64,000 bases of DNA, taken from contig JAENZI010000005.1 in the NCBI GenBank assembly GCA_016841365.1, positions 124,001 through 188,000 of the forward strand, read 5' to 3'. Source of the stretch: Anaerolineaceae bacterium. GTDB taxonomy: Bacteria; Chloroflexota; Anaerolineae; Anaerolineales; Anaerolineaceae. This document shows positions 24,244 to 32,683 of this stretch, one piece after another. The position numbers were made by a program, and so were the translations under genes. Within the stretch, counting starts at the first letter, position 1. Each line of letters starts with the position of its first letter. The notes beneath the pieces are model-generated. The model had not been told where the DNA came from and ran no database searches. It worked only from the letters and a program-made list of their open reading frames with translations.

Positions 24244-24894
24244 ATGAACGTTTTTGATATTTCACTTCCGATTGATGCCAACATACCGGTCTGGCCAGGT
24301 GACCCAACGGTCATCCTCAGACAGGTTTCATCCATTGACAGAGGCGATGATGCAAATGTCAGCCAGATTAAAATGAGCGTGCATACCGGCACCCACATCG
24401 ATGCACCTAAACATTTCATCAACAATGGCAAAACCATCGGTCAGATTCCGCTTCAAAAACTGATCGGTGATGTCCTTGTCGTTTCCATTGATGATGAGGT
24501 CGAAGTCATTTCTGAAGAGGTGCTGCAAAATCATCCCCAGCGCAGCTCATTTTATAAAACCTCAAAGATCCTGTTCAAAACTCGTAATTCAGCTTATTGG
24601 CGCGCATCACAAACTACCTTCCGTGAGGATTATGTCGGCATAGATGCATCTGGCGCAGCTTTTGTAGCGCAGTTTGATCTGGATCTGATCGGAATTGACT
24701 ATTTATCCATCGCACCTTTTAACGACACGACCGAACCGCACCTCATTCTTTTAGCAAAGGAAATTGTGCTCTTGGAAGGGATTGACCTTTCAAACGTTGA
24801 ACCAGGCACCTACCAGTTATTTTGTCTGCCTCTCAACATCCTGACCAGCGAAGGCGCACCTGCCCGGGCGATATTGGTAAACAAAGACAGTTGA
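24244..24894 (+). CDS. Cyclase-family (kynurenine formamidase-like) metal hydrolase
   Basis: A 216-residue protein of the cyclase/formamidase fold. The metal-binding motif HTGTHIDAPKHF (residues about 49-60) and the opening DISLPIDANIPVWPGDP are characteristic; the active site binds zinc or manganese through these His and Asp residues. Members hydrolyse N-formylkynurenine, isatin or other amides and lactones, so the substrate cannot be read from the sequence. ATG 24244 is chosen as TTGGAG lies 8 bases upstream and the alignment starts there; the ATT-rich extension from 24205 is unlikely coding. It is monocistronic, divergent from the thiolase gene. Confidence 0.85.
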   Translation: MNVFDISLPIDANIPVWPGDPTVILRQVSSIDRGDDANVSQIKMSVHTGTHIDAPKHFINNGKTIGQIPLQKLIGDVLVVSIDDEVEVISEEVLQNHPQRSSFYKTSKILFKTRNSAYWRASQTTFREDYVGIDASGAAFVAQFDLDLIGIDYLSIAPFNDTTEPHLILLAKEIVLLEGIDLSNVEPGTYQLFCLPLNILTSEGAPARAILVNKDS

Positions 24895-25005
24895 TTTGTA
24901 TTTACCAATTCAATCTTTACAGAGACACGGTTCAAGCATGGAACAATTCTTAGGGGATTTTCGTCTTAATCATGAGGAACACTCAAGAGTACTTTAGGAG
25001 AAAAA

Positions 25006-26370
25006 ATGAAAACGAAAACTATTCTGATGATTTTAGTCACATCGTTATTGATTGCTGCTTGCAGTCCGGCGATTGAAACCCCGATCATTGAACCTACCGA
25101 AGAAGAAGTTGTGGCAACGACTGAACCTGAACCAACCGAAGAACAGGAGGAACAGGAAATGAAAGAAGGTTACATCAAAAGCAGCCAGGAGCGAGAAACC
25201 TCACCTTACATTGATGCGGGGCTTGTCCAGTCACTGGCAAACGAAAACACCAAGTTTGCCCTTGCATTTTATGAATACATCAAGGGAAAAGACGGTAACA
25301 TCATCTTTTCACCACTTAGCCTTTCACTTGCCCTGAGTATGACCATGGCAGGTGCAGAAACCTTTACAGAACAAGCCATGCTCGATGGCCTGCAGTTGTC
25401 GCTGACCGAGGAAGAAGTCCACCAGGCGTTCAATGCACTCTTACTGCAGATAGAAGATTCCCAAAATGTGACAACAGATTTTCCTGAAGGCAGCTACTTC
25501 CAAATGAACATCGCCAATTCCATTTGGGGGCAGGCCGGTTACGCCTTCGAAGAAGATTACTTGGACACCTTAGCGCGTTTCTACGGCGCAGGGATCTTCA
25601 GCGTCAACTTTCAGGAAAATCCTGAGGCTGCACGAGAAGCCATCAACCAATGGGTCGAAGAAGAAACCGAAGAAAAAATTCAAGACCTGATCCCCGAGGG
25701 AGCAATCGATACATTAACTCGGTTAGTGCTGGCCAACGCCATTTACTTCAATGGTTCCTGGCTGCATCCCTTTGAGACAAGCAACACCTCACAACAACCA
25801 TTCACTTTATTGGATGGCTCTGAAATCAGTGTTGACATGATGAAGCTCTTCGATGAACGATTAGCATATGCGCGAGGGGAAAATTTCCAGGCTGTTCGTC
25901 TGCCATATTTGAGCCAGGATTTTGCGATGAATATCTTACTGCCTGATGAAAATGCTTATTCAGGTTTTGAAACAGGCTTAACCTCTGAGACACTTTCTGA
26001 GATTCAGAAAAACATGATGGTCGAACGTGTAGACCTGCAAATGCCAAAATTTGATTTTGAGACAACTGTCAATGGCAATGACCCACTCAGCCAACTTGGC
26101 ATGTCAGAAGCATTCGATCCTCAAATCGCAGACTTTTCAGGTATCAATCACAGCGATGACCTTTATATAACAGATGTGCTGCATAAGGCAACCATTACCG
26201 TTGATGAAGCCGGCACAGAAGCCGCTGCAGCCACAGCCGTGATTGTGGGCATCACCTCAATCGAACCAGGCGAACCGATATCGCTTGTGATTGACCGTCC
26301 CTTCCTCTTCACGATTGAACATGTCCCTACAGGTACGATCCTGTTCATGGGGCGGGGCCTGCAACCCTAA
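25006..26370 (+). CDS. Secreted serpin-family protease inhibitor (lipoprotein)
   Basis: A 454-residue serpin with lipoprotein signal (LVTSLLIAACS, Cys at 20), then an acidic Glu/Thr/Pro linker to about residue 65. The serpin core includes NIIFSPLSLSLALSMTMAGA and LANAIYFNGSWLHPF. The reactive-centre hinge GTEAAAATAVIVGITS shows the small-residue run (P12-P9 all Ala) needed for loop insertion, so it should be inhibitory. By counting from the hinge, P1 falls at or next to the Thr of GITS, which would suit an elastase- or subtilisin-like target rather than a trypsin. FLFTIEHVPTGTILFMGR is the conserved closing strand. AGGAGA precedes the ATG. Confidence 0.95.
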   Translation: MKTKTILMILVTSLLIAACSPAIETPIIEPTEEEVVATTEPEPTEEQEEQEMKEGYIKSSQERETSPYIDAGLVQSLANENTKFALAFYEYIKGKDGNIIFSPLSLSLALSMTMAGAETFTEQAMLDGLQLSLTEEEVHQAFNALLLQIEDSQNVTTDFPEGSYFQMNIANSIWGQAGYAFEEDYLDTLARFYGAGIFSVNFQENPEAAREAINQWVEEETEEKIQDLIPEGAIDTLTRLVLANAIYFNGSWLHPFETSNTSQQPFTLLDGSEISVDMMKLFDERLAYARGENFQAVRLPYLSQDFAMNILLPDENAYSGFETGLTSETLSEIQKNMMVERVDLQMPKFDFETTVNGNDPLSQLGMSEAFDPQIADFSGINHSDDLYITDVLHKATITVDEAGTEAAAATAVIVGITSIEPGEPISLVIDRPFLFTIEHVPTGTILFMGRGLQP

Positions 26371-26397
26371 TACAAATCTTCAAACGTAACGAAACTT

Positions 26398-26435
26398 ACT
26401 GCCCCAACATTGACAATAGTGTTGGGGCAGTTTTA
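26398..26435 (+). terminator. Terminator of the serpin gene
   Basis: ACTGCCCCAACA and TGTTGGGGCAGT form a perfect 12-bp stem around a ten-base loop, followed by TTTTAAT. Confidence 0.85.
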
Positions 26436-26574
26436 ATAAGTAGGATAATACTTCACACAGATGCTGAATCAATTGATCGAGCCCATTACCAAGAACGAGA
26501 ATATAGTACAATTTTCATTATTCAAATTTGATTTTTGCACCGACAACAATAACCTTTTAAGCGGAACGGGAAAC

Positions 26575-27015
26575 ATGTCAAACGATCTCTATCAAGCAAA
26601 CGAATCACTGCTCCAATCCTACCGGCAGATCTTTATCTCCTTTGAATCATTCTTGTTGGCTGTTGGTGCGATTGTCGTCAATGAGAATAAGTGGTTTGTG
26701 TGCCTGATCGCAGCGATTGGCATTCTTTCCATCTGGTGGCTGTGGTACAGGATTGTGCGATCGAGGCATCTGATTGTCGATTTTCACAAATTCAACCTCT
26801 CAAGGTTTATGCCTCCGGAAAATAAATCAGAGGATGCTTACGTCCATGACAAAGGGTTGCGAAAACGTGTAAATCATGATTTTGAAGATCAGGATCCTCA
26901 AAAAAGAAAAATCCAAAACAGTTTTCGGGGAACCCGAATAAAAATTGACCTGATCATGCCGATCTTGATCACCTTTGTGTGGGTCATTTTAGCTGGTTAT
27001 GCATTCATAAAATAA
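26575..27015 (+). CDS. Small membrane protein, possibly RipA-like
   Basis: A 146-residue protein with three hydrophobic segments: SFLLAVGAIVV and FVCLIAAIGILSIWWLWY in the first half, and LIMPILITFVWVILAGYAF at the very end. A charged cytoplasmic region of about 65 residues (rich in Lys, Asp, Arg) sits between them. The layout of two N-terminal helices, a soluble loop and a C-terminal helix resembles RipA-type octameric membrane proteins, a weak resemblance only. ATG 26575 is taken because it follows GGAACGGGAAAC and begins the membrane-protein-like sequence; the earlier in-frame ATG at 26461 would add a low-complexity leader. A terminator follows. Confidence 0.6.
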   Translation: MSNDLYQANESLLQSYRQIFISFESFLLAVGAIVVNENKWFVCLIAAIGILSIWWLWYRIVRSRHLIVDFHKFNLSRFMPPENKSEDAYVHDKGLRKRVNHDFEDQDPQKRKIQNSFRGTRIKIDLIMPILITFVWVILAGYAFIK

Positions 27016-27103
27016 GAACTGTAGATTGCAGTCACAAAACCCCTTATTGTAGAAGTATATCGCTGATCTTTCTGGTGAATTATCATCATTTGATTAAATC
27101 AAT

Positions 27104-27154
27104 CAGGTCAGAAACAGGATTTGCCTAAAAACCTGTCATCTGACCTGCTTTTTT
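27104..27154 (+). terminator. Nested-stem terminator after the small membrane protein
   Basis: CAGGTCAGA (27104-27112) pairs with TCTGACCTG (27139-27147), enclosing a smaller ACAGG/CCTGT stem, and is followed by CTTTTTT. Confidence 0.8.
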
Positions 27155-27179
27155 GACACTATTCAATTGTTAGTAAATA

Positions 27180-27971
27180 TTATGTAACAATTTCTGGCAT
27201 CGTGATCAGATGATACGCCAAGGTTTCCATGTCTCTGGCTTTGGTTGATGTACCCAGTTCATCCAAAATCTCTTGAAAATGGCTGCGGATGATCGGGCTT
27301 TCAGGAATGTAAGAGAACAGATCCACCTCGCCTGAGAGAATGTCGCTCAAACCCATCTTTTTATAAAGTTCACTGACCAATCCGTAGCTCCATTGTTCAG
27401 AAATTTTGAGTTCGTCAGCGAGGTCTCGCCGGCCAAGGCTGAAAATTATTGCCATGCGGGCAACATCCGCTTCGTGATCGGTAAACCCGGGCAATTTTTT
27501 CCGTCCATCCAATATTAATCGGTTTTCGGGAAGGGAAAATCTCAAATCGTTCGCCATTTTCAATACTCCTGGCGTGAGTACACATTCCCCTTCATAGGCA
27601 AAGGTGATCATCCAGCTTAAGGAGAAACCTACTTCTTGCTTGAGCACGTATCCGACAATCTGATCCGAATCTAAATGCCGGATGATGCGCGGGTTAGGAT
27701 TGACGCCTGTCAGCAGAATTTTTGTTGACCGTTTTGTGTCTGTCAGGTTTTGACAGATTTCGCCAACAGAAAAATCCTCCCCAAAAAGATCGACATCCAG
27801 GATCAGAACATCTAAAGACTGAAAAGAGCCATTCAGAAATTCACATAATTCGATTTGGTTTGAAAACTCGCCCATCAACCGTGTGCGCCAGTCGCGCACC
27901 ATTAACAACGCCATCCAGTGACGTGAAAACACATCATCTTCAAGGATTCCGACAAGGATATCTTTTTGCAT
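27180..27971 (-). CDS. Response regulator with REC domain and LuxR-like helix-turn-helix
   Basis: A 263-residue regulator. The receiver domain (1-130) keeps the acidic triad, Glu11-Asp12-Asp13 and phosphoacceptor Asp59 in LILDVD, the Thr of ILLTG and the Lys of YVLKQE. The output domain (about 160-215, FTDHEADVARMA, RRDLADELKISEQWSYGLV, KKMGL) is LuxR-like in its spacing but weaker than standard members. A C-terminal extension of 50 residues is unassigned. It sits 14 bases after mscL on the same strand, with no ribosome-binding site of note. No histidine kinase is nearby, so its sensor must be elsewhere. A link to osmotic response is suggested only by the neighbour. Confidence 0.75.
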   Translation of the reverse strand: MQKDILVGILEDDVFSRHWMALLMVRDWRTRLMGEFSNQIELCEFLNGSFQSLDVLILDVDLFGEDFSVGEICQNLTDTKRSTKILLTGVNPNPRIIRHLDSDQIVGYVLKQEVGFSLSWMITFAYEGECVLTPGVLKMANDLRFSLPENRLILDGRKKLPGFTDHEADVARMAIIFSLGRRDLADELKISEQWSYGLVSELYKKMGLSDILSGEVDLFSYIPESPIIRSHFQEILDELGTSTKARDMETLAYHLITMPEIVT

Positions 27972-27985
27972 AAGTTATTTGGTTA

Positions 27986-28462
27986 TTAACCCTCGCCAAG
28001 CTGTGAGGTGCAGAAGGGACAGCGTATGGCCTCAAGCGGGATTGCTTTTTTGCAGAACGGGCAATCCTTTTCTGTAGGTTCTTCCACCGTTTCTTCTTCC
28101 TTTTTCGCTTTTGCTTGCAGCGCATTGATGCCCTTTACAATAAAGAACACTCCTAAAGCGAGCAGCAAGAAGCTGATCAGATCTGTAATGAATTGACCAT
28201 AATTAAATGTCACTGCCCCCATTTCACGAGCCATTTCGAGTGTTGCGCCGTCCGGAAGGGTTTCAGAACCCTGTTTGAGAACTATGAACAGATCTTGAAA
28301 ATCAACATCCCCAAACAAAAGCCCCAGAGGCGGCATCAGCAAATTGTTAACGACTGAATTGACGATTGCGCTGAAGGCAGCACCAATGATGACGCCGACA
28401 GCAAGATCAATTACGTTCCCGCGCATGATGAAATCTTTAAATTCCTGAAATAGTTTTTTCAT
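27986..28462 (-). CDS. mscL: Large-conductance mechanosensitive channel with C-terminal zinc ribbon
   Basis: A 158-residue MscL. The first helix FKDFIMRGNVIDLAVGVIIGAAFSAIV and the NVIDLAVGVIIG constriction sequence are typical, the periplasmic loop follows, and the second helix is FITDLISFLLLALGVFFIVKGIN. After the usual C-terminal helical bundle segment the chain continues with CPFCKKAIPLEAIRCPFC, a double CPxC zinc ribbon not found in E. coli MscL, so the cytoplasmic end may bind zinc or a partner. ATG 28462 follows GGGAGAA. The channel opens under membrane tension to release solutes during osmotic downshock. Cotranscribed with the response-regulator gene. Confidence 0.92.
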   Translation of the reverse strand: MKKLFQEFKDFIMRGNVIDLAVGVIIGAAFSAIVNSVVNNLLMPPLGLLFGDVDFQDLFIVLKQGSETLPDGATLEMAREMGAVTFNYGQFITDLISFLLLALGVFFIVKGINALQAKAKKEEETVEEPTEKDCPFCKKAIPLEAIRCPFCTSQLGEG

Positions 28463-28591
28463 ATCCAATTCTCCCTTTACTGAAAATATAAACGACGGTA
28501 ACACAATTATGATTATAATATGTTTACCATATCGATTATAATCAATTTAGCAAATCACAATTGGTTTACCGGCCAGCAAGGAGAGGATTAT

Positions 28592-29560
28592 ATGAAACAT
28601 GTTGCAGTACTGACCAGTGGCGGTGATGCACCCGGTATGAATGCTGCCATCCGCGCAGTCGTCCGGTGCGGCGTAGCAAAAGGTTGGGGAATGTACGGTG
28701 TTCGTAATGGTTACGCCGGTTTGATCTCAGGCAACATCCGAGAAATGAGTACTCGAGATGTGGGCGGTATTATTCAGAAAGGTGGCACGATTCTTGGTTC
28801 TGCACGCAGCCAGGAATTTTACACCGATGAAGGCCGCCGAAAAGGCATTCGCACCCTGCGCCAGATGGGGATTGACACCCTTGTCGTCATCGGCGGCAAT
28901 GGCTCGCAAACCGGCTCTTACCACGTTCACAAACTCGGTTTCCCTGTGGTTGGGATTGCATCCACGATTGACAATGACCTGTATGGTTCAGAGATGACCA
29001 TTGGTGTCGATACTGCACTCAATATCGCCCTTGAGGCAATCGACCGTCTTAAAGTAACCGCGTCATCGCACCAACGTGCGTTTTTGTTAGAAGTGATGGG
29101 CCGCAAGTGCGGCTATATCGCGCTGATGGCTGGCATTGCCGGCGGCGCAGAGTACATTCTTTTGCCAGAGGTTGAAACTGATCCCGAAGAAGTTGCCGAA
29201 AGCCTGCGACTGGCATATGAACATGGTAAAGCGCATGCCATCATTGTTGTAGCTGAAGGTGCAACATACAATGCAGATGCCCTCACCCAATATTTCGAGA
29301 AGCACAAAGATCGCTTGGGCTTCAAAATAAGGGCAACGATCCTTGGTCACGTTCAGCGTGGAGGTGATCCTGGCGCTTTCGATCGCATTTTAGCAAGCCG
29401 TTTAGGCAGTGGCGCGATAGAAGCCATTGATCGCGGAGAATTTGGTGTATTGGTTGGCCTTAATAAAGGCAGTATCACCACGACACCTCTAGAAGAAGTT
29501 GTGGCAAATAAAAAAGAAATTTCGATGGAGATGGTCAAGCTCGCACAGACGCTGGATTAG
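28592..29560 (+). CDS. pfkA: 6-phosphofructokinase (ATP-type by Gly104)
   Basis: A 322-residue glycolytic enzyme that phosphorylates fructose 6-phosphate. Motifs align residue for residue with E. coli PfkA: GGDAPGMN (10-17), GGNGS (101-105) and TIDND (125-129), with catalytic Asp127. Gly104 marks the ATP-using type (pyrophosphate enzymes have Asp there), but Asp103, which helps bind Mg, is Asn here, and residue 124 is Ser instead of Gly or Lys. The phosphoryl donor is therefore less certain than usual. AAGGAGAGG precedes ATG 28592; a longer start at 28520 is unlikely. It is convergent with prfB, only 4 bases apart. Confidence 0.9.
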   Translation: MKHVAVLTSGGDAPGMNAAIRAVVRCGVAKGWGMYGVRNGYAGLISGNIREMSTRDVGGIIQKGGTILGSARSQEFYTDEGRRKGIRTLRQMGIDTLVVIGGNGSQTGSYHVHKLGFPVVGIASTIDNDLYGSEMTIGVDTALNIALEAIDRLKVTASSHQRAFLLEVMGRKCGYIALMAGIAGGAEYILLPEVETDPEEVAESLRLAYEHGKAHAIIVVAEGATYNADALTQYFEKHKDRLGFKIRATILGHVQRGGDPGAFDRILASRLGSGAIEAIDRGEFGVLVGLNKGSITTTPLEEVVANKKEISMEMVKLAQTLD

Positions 29561-29564
29561 CCGC

Positions 29565-30648
29565 TCAATTTACTTTTCTTAAGAATGCTTCAATGAATGG
29601 ATCAATATCACCATCCAGCACCGATTGGGTGTTGCCAATTTCGTGGTCAGTACGATGATCTTTGACAAGCTGATATGGGTGCAGGACATATGAACGGATT
29701 TGGGAACCCCATTCCGCTTTAGTGTACTCACCTCGTAATTCTGAAATCTTCTCGTCCTGTTCCTCTTGTTTCATCTCAAGCAAACGCGCTTTTAGCACCC
29801 GAAGCGCGTTTTCTTTGTTCTGAACCAGAGAACGCTCGTTCTGGCAGGTCACAACCATGCCTGTAGGGATGTGGGTCAACCGAACGGCTGTTGCATTCTT
29901 CTGTACATTTTGTCCGCCAGCACCGGAGGATTTGTAAACATCCAATTTGATATCTTCAGCAGGCACTTTGACTTCATCAAGGTCATCCATTTCTGGCAAG
30001 ACTTCAACCAGTGCAAAGGAGGTATGGCGTCGATGTGCTGCATCGAATGGAGAAAGCCGCACCAAACGATGGACCCCCTTTTCAGTTCTGAGGTATCCAT
30101 ACGCCAGCGGCCCAGTAACACCAATCGTCACACTTTTAATGCCCGCTTCTTCACCCACTGTTCGGTCAAGGATGTCCGTGCCGTAGTTGTGGCGCTCTGC
30201 CCAACGCAAATACATCCGCTCAAGCATGGCTGCCCAATCTTGTGAATCGGTGCCGCCTGCACCAGCGTGAATAGCCAACAAAGCATTACCCCGATCATAT
30301 TTGCCCGATAAGAGCGTTTGCAATTCTAACCGGTCAATCTGTTCTGAAATATGATCAACTTCTTTTCCAAGCTCATCTTGCATGGAATCGTCTGCAATTT
30401 CAAGCAGGTCCAGCGTGTCCTCTGTGCGTTTTCTGAGGGCTTCATAACGTTCAATCTCCCCTCTCAGCTCGGATTGCCGGATCATCACGCGTTGCGCATG
30501 TTGTTGATTATCCCAAAGATCAGGCTTTTGCGCTTCTTTTTCCAGTTTGATGAGTTCTTGTTTCTTCTCTGCTAAGTCAAAGATGCTCCTGTAAATTCAG
30601 AAGTTTTTCATAAGCCTCTCTGAGGTGATTTTTTAATTCGTCTGCCAT
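29565..30648 (-). CDS. prfB: Peptide chain release factor 2, with programmed +1 frameshift
   Basis: RF2 reads UGA and UAA and triggers peptide release. The first 23 codons (MADELKNHLREAYEKLL...) end at an in-frame TGA at 30579-30577; a +1 shift joins them to the long frame, which holds the release-factor motifs SPF (RLSPFDAAHRRH, stop-codon recognition) and GGQ (SGAGGQNVQK, peptidyl-tRNA hydrolysis). The shift site AGGAG-CAT-CTT-TGA-C matches the autoregulatory site of other prfB genes. With the shift the protein is about 360 residues, the normal length. It lies 25 bases after ftsY on the same strand and is convergent with pfkA. Confidence 0.93.
30576..30591 (-). promoter_or_regulatory. prfB programmed frameshift site
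   Basis: Reads CAGGAGCATCTTTGAC on the minus strand: an internal Shine-Dalgarno AGGAG, three bases, the slippery CTT, then TGA C. The spacing equals that of E. coli prfB. Low RF2 favours shifting, so the factor controls its own level. Confidence 0.9.
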
Positions 30649-30673
30649 TTACGACCTCCACTGACGTTTATTA

Positions 30674-31591
30674 TTAATTTTGACTTTCAATCACGCCATC
30701 CACAAATCTTACAGCGTCGAAACGTTGCATGTCATCAATACCTTCACCCAAGCCTGCATAAAGGATGGGCAATCCCAACTGTGCTTTGATCGCAAAAGCC
30801 ATACCGCCCTTTGCAGAAGAATCAAGTTTCGCCAGAATTACCCCATCGATGGCAACACTCTTCTGGAAGGACTTTGCCTGCTGCAAGGCATTTTGACCCG
30901 TTGTTGCATCCAAAACCAGCCAGGTGGCATGAGGTGCTCCTGATAGGGCTTTACCGCTGACCCGGTGCACTTTTTTGATTTCTTCCATCAAATTGTAGCG
31001 CGTATGAAGCCTGCCGGCTGTATCGACGATCACGATATCCATCTTGCGTGCAAGCGCAGCATTGATGCCGTCATACGCGGCTGCACCCGGATCCCCACCA
31101 GGTTGTCCAGCCACCATTGGCACACCTGCCCGATCAGCCCAGACTTTGAGCTGGTCAATCGCTGCCGCTCTGTAGGTATCTGCCGCGACCAGCATTACCG
31201 ACTTGCCAGCCTGCTGATATTGATACGCCAATTTCGCAGCAGAAGTTGTCTTGCCAGACCCGTTGACTCCAACCAACATAATGACGGTAGGTTTAGCAGA
31301 GTAATCCAGATCCTCATCAACCCGTAATCGGTCGACCAAGACTTCTTTTAGGACATCCACCAACTCCGTAGTATGGGTTATCCCAAGTTCGTGCACCTTT
31401 TGCTGCAAGGTCTCAATCACATCAATCGTCGTATCCACGCCGATATCTGCCTGGATTAATAACGCTTCGAGGTTTTCCCAGGTGTTCTCATCCAACTCTG
31501 AAGTGCCAAGAAAGTTAGCAATTCTGCCAAAGGTCACTTTTCGTGTTTTTTCAAGGCCTTTCAGCCACTTATTAAATACATTTTCACTCAT
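30674..31591 (-). CDS. ftsY: Signal recognition particle receptor FtsY
   Basis: A 305-residue SRP-type GTPase that docks SRP-bound ribosomes at the membrane. It has the N domain (residues 1-95) and the G domain with G1 [14 protein letters not shown], the insertion-box region [12 protein letters not shown]3 [12 protein letters not shown]4 [10 protein letters not shown] (TKxD usually, here AKLD) and closing [12 protein letters not shown]. It lacks the long acidic A domain of E. coli FtsY, as is usual outside gamma-proteobacteria. The ATG is nine bases after a TATAAT box with no ribosome-binding site, so the message is probably leaderless. Next gene is prfB. Confidence 0.94.
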   Translation of the reverse strand: MSENVFNKWLKGLEKTRKVTFGRIANFLGTSELDENTWENLEALLIQADIGVDTTIDVIETLQQKVHELGITHTTELVDVLKEVLVDRLRVDEDLDYSAKPTVIMLVGVNGSGKTTSAAKLAYQYQQAGKSVMLVAADTYRAAAIDQLKVWADRAGVPMVAGQPGGDPGAAAYDGINAALARKMDIVIVDTAGRLHTRYNLMEEIKKVHRVSGKALSGAPHATWLVLDATTGQNALQQAKSFQKSVAIDGVILAKLDSSAKGGMAFAIKAQLGLPILYAGLGEGIDDMQRFDAVRFVDGVIESQN

Positions 31592-31609
31592 AACGGCTCG
31601 ATTATAACA
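31592..31609 (-). promoter_or_regulatory. Extended -10 promoter of ftsY giving a leaderless message
   Basis: On the minus strand TGT-TATAAT (hexamer 31606-31601) lies nine bases before the ATG at 31591, with CGAGCCGTT between. Layout and flanks match the promoter at 17018. No -35 consensus is seen. Confidence 0.6.
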
Positions 31610-31630
31610 TTTCTATTTAATTTGATATTG

Positions 31631-32683
31631 TCAGGAATTTTTTTCGAAATCCGCAGCCAACTGACCGCATCCTGCCTGAATTTCGATCCCACGGCGCAAA
31701 CGGACCGTGCAGGGAATATTATGCGATTCTAAAATCTCACAAAAAGCCTGGGCTTGTTCGGCACTGGTTGGGTTTTGCGCAAAGCCTGATGTTGGGTTGA
31801 GCGGGATCAGGTTGACATGACAAATCATCCCGCGCAGTTTTCCAGCTAACGCTTCAGCGTCTGCCGCACTGTCATTGACACCTTGGATCAGGGCATACTC
31901 GAATGTTACTCTGCGGCTGGTCTTTTGCACATAATAACGGCAAGCCCGAATAATGTCATCAACAGGATATTTCTTGTTAACCGGGATCAGGCTTGATCGC
32001 AGATCATCATCCACCGTATGCAGACTGATGGCAAGATTATACTGGGTGCCTTCATCTGCGAACTGGATGATCTTCGGCACAATCCCGACGGTGCTGATCG
32101 TGAAACGCCGAGCACCTAAACCAAGCGCATCTGGGTGATTTAAACGATTAAGCGCTTCTAAAACTGGCTCATAATTTAAAAAAGGTTCGCCCATCCCCAT
32201 CACTACGACATTGGTTACCCGTTCATCGGTCTGCGCAAGGCGCCTTGCATAATATAACACCTGATCAATAATTTCACCGCTGGTCAGATGACGCTTAAAA
32301 CCCATCTGTCCTGTGGCACAAAATGAACAACCGACAGCACATCCCGACTGAGACGAAATACACAAGGTCCTGCGATCCTCATAATACATCAACACCGCTT
32401 CTACCGGATGTCCATCGCGCAAACGAAAAAGCGTCTTAATCGTTAAACCGTCCTCTGAAGCAATCTCACGAATCGGCTCAAGTGATTGGAAATCAAACGC
32501 GTCCGCCAACTTTGACCGCAAACCCTTGGGAAGGGTCGTAATTTCTTCTGGTGATGAGCGGAAGTGTTGATAAACAGCCACCCAAATCTGTTTAGCGCGA
32601 AATCCAGGTTCGCCTAAAAGTTTCAGGCGATCCTCAAGGTCGGTTAAGCTCAAGTCGAAGATCAATTCTTTCTTTGGGTCCAT
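31631..32683 (-). CDS. rlmN: 23S rRNA/tRNA adenine-C2 methyltransferase RlmN
   Basis: A 350-residue radical-SAM enzyme that methylates A2503 of 23S rRNA (and A37 of some tRNAs). The radical-SAM cluster motif is CAVGCSFCATG (CxxxCxxC), preceded by RRTLCISSQSG. GMGEPFLNYEPV is the SAM-binding region. The catalytic Cys near the C-terminus, VRLRRGIEIQAGCGQL, accepts the methyl group. The N-terminal helical domain LSLTDLEDRLKLLGEPGFRAKQIW binds RNA. The start overlaps the HAD phosphatase gene by 22 bases, so both are one transcript. Confidence 0.95.
   Translation of the reverse strand: MDPKKELIFDLSLTDLEDRLKLLGEPGFRAKQIWVAVYQHFRSSPEEITTLPKGLRSKLADAFDFQSLEPIREIASEDGLTIKTLFRLRDGHPVEAVLMYYEDRRTLCISSQSGCAVGCSFCATGQMGFKRHLTSGEIIDQVLYYARRLAQTDERVTNVVVMGMGEPFLNYEPVLEALNRLNHPDALGLGARRFTISTVGIVPKIIQFADEGTQYNLAISLHTVDDDLRSSLIPVNKKYPVDDIIRACRYYVQKTSRRVTFEYALIQGVNDSAADAEALAGKLRGMICHVNLIPLNPTSGFAQNPTSAEQAQAFCEILESHNIPCTVRLRRGIEIQAGCGQLAADFEKNS

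Noticed and set aside
28514-28542. Two TATAAT hexamers between mscL and pfkA as defined promoters
   Set aside because: Neither has a -35 box near the right spacing on either strand, so I could not assign them to a gene with confidence.
30577-30648. Broken prfB start (stop codon after 23 codons)
   Set aside because: The stop is the standard programmed +1 frameshift site with its Shine-Dalgarno element, so the gene is intact.
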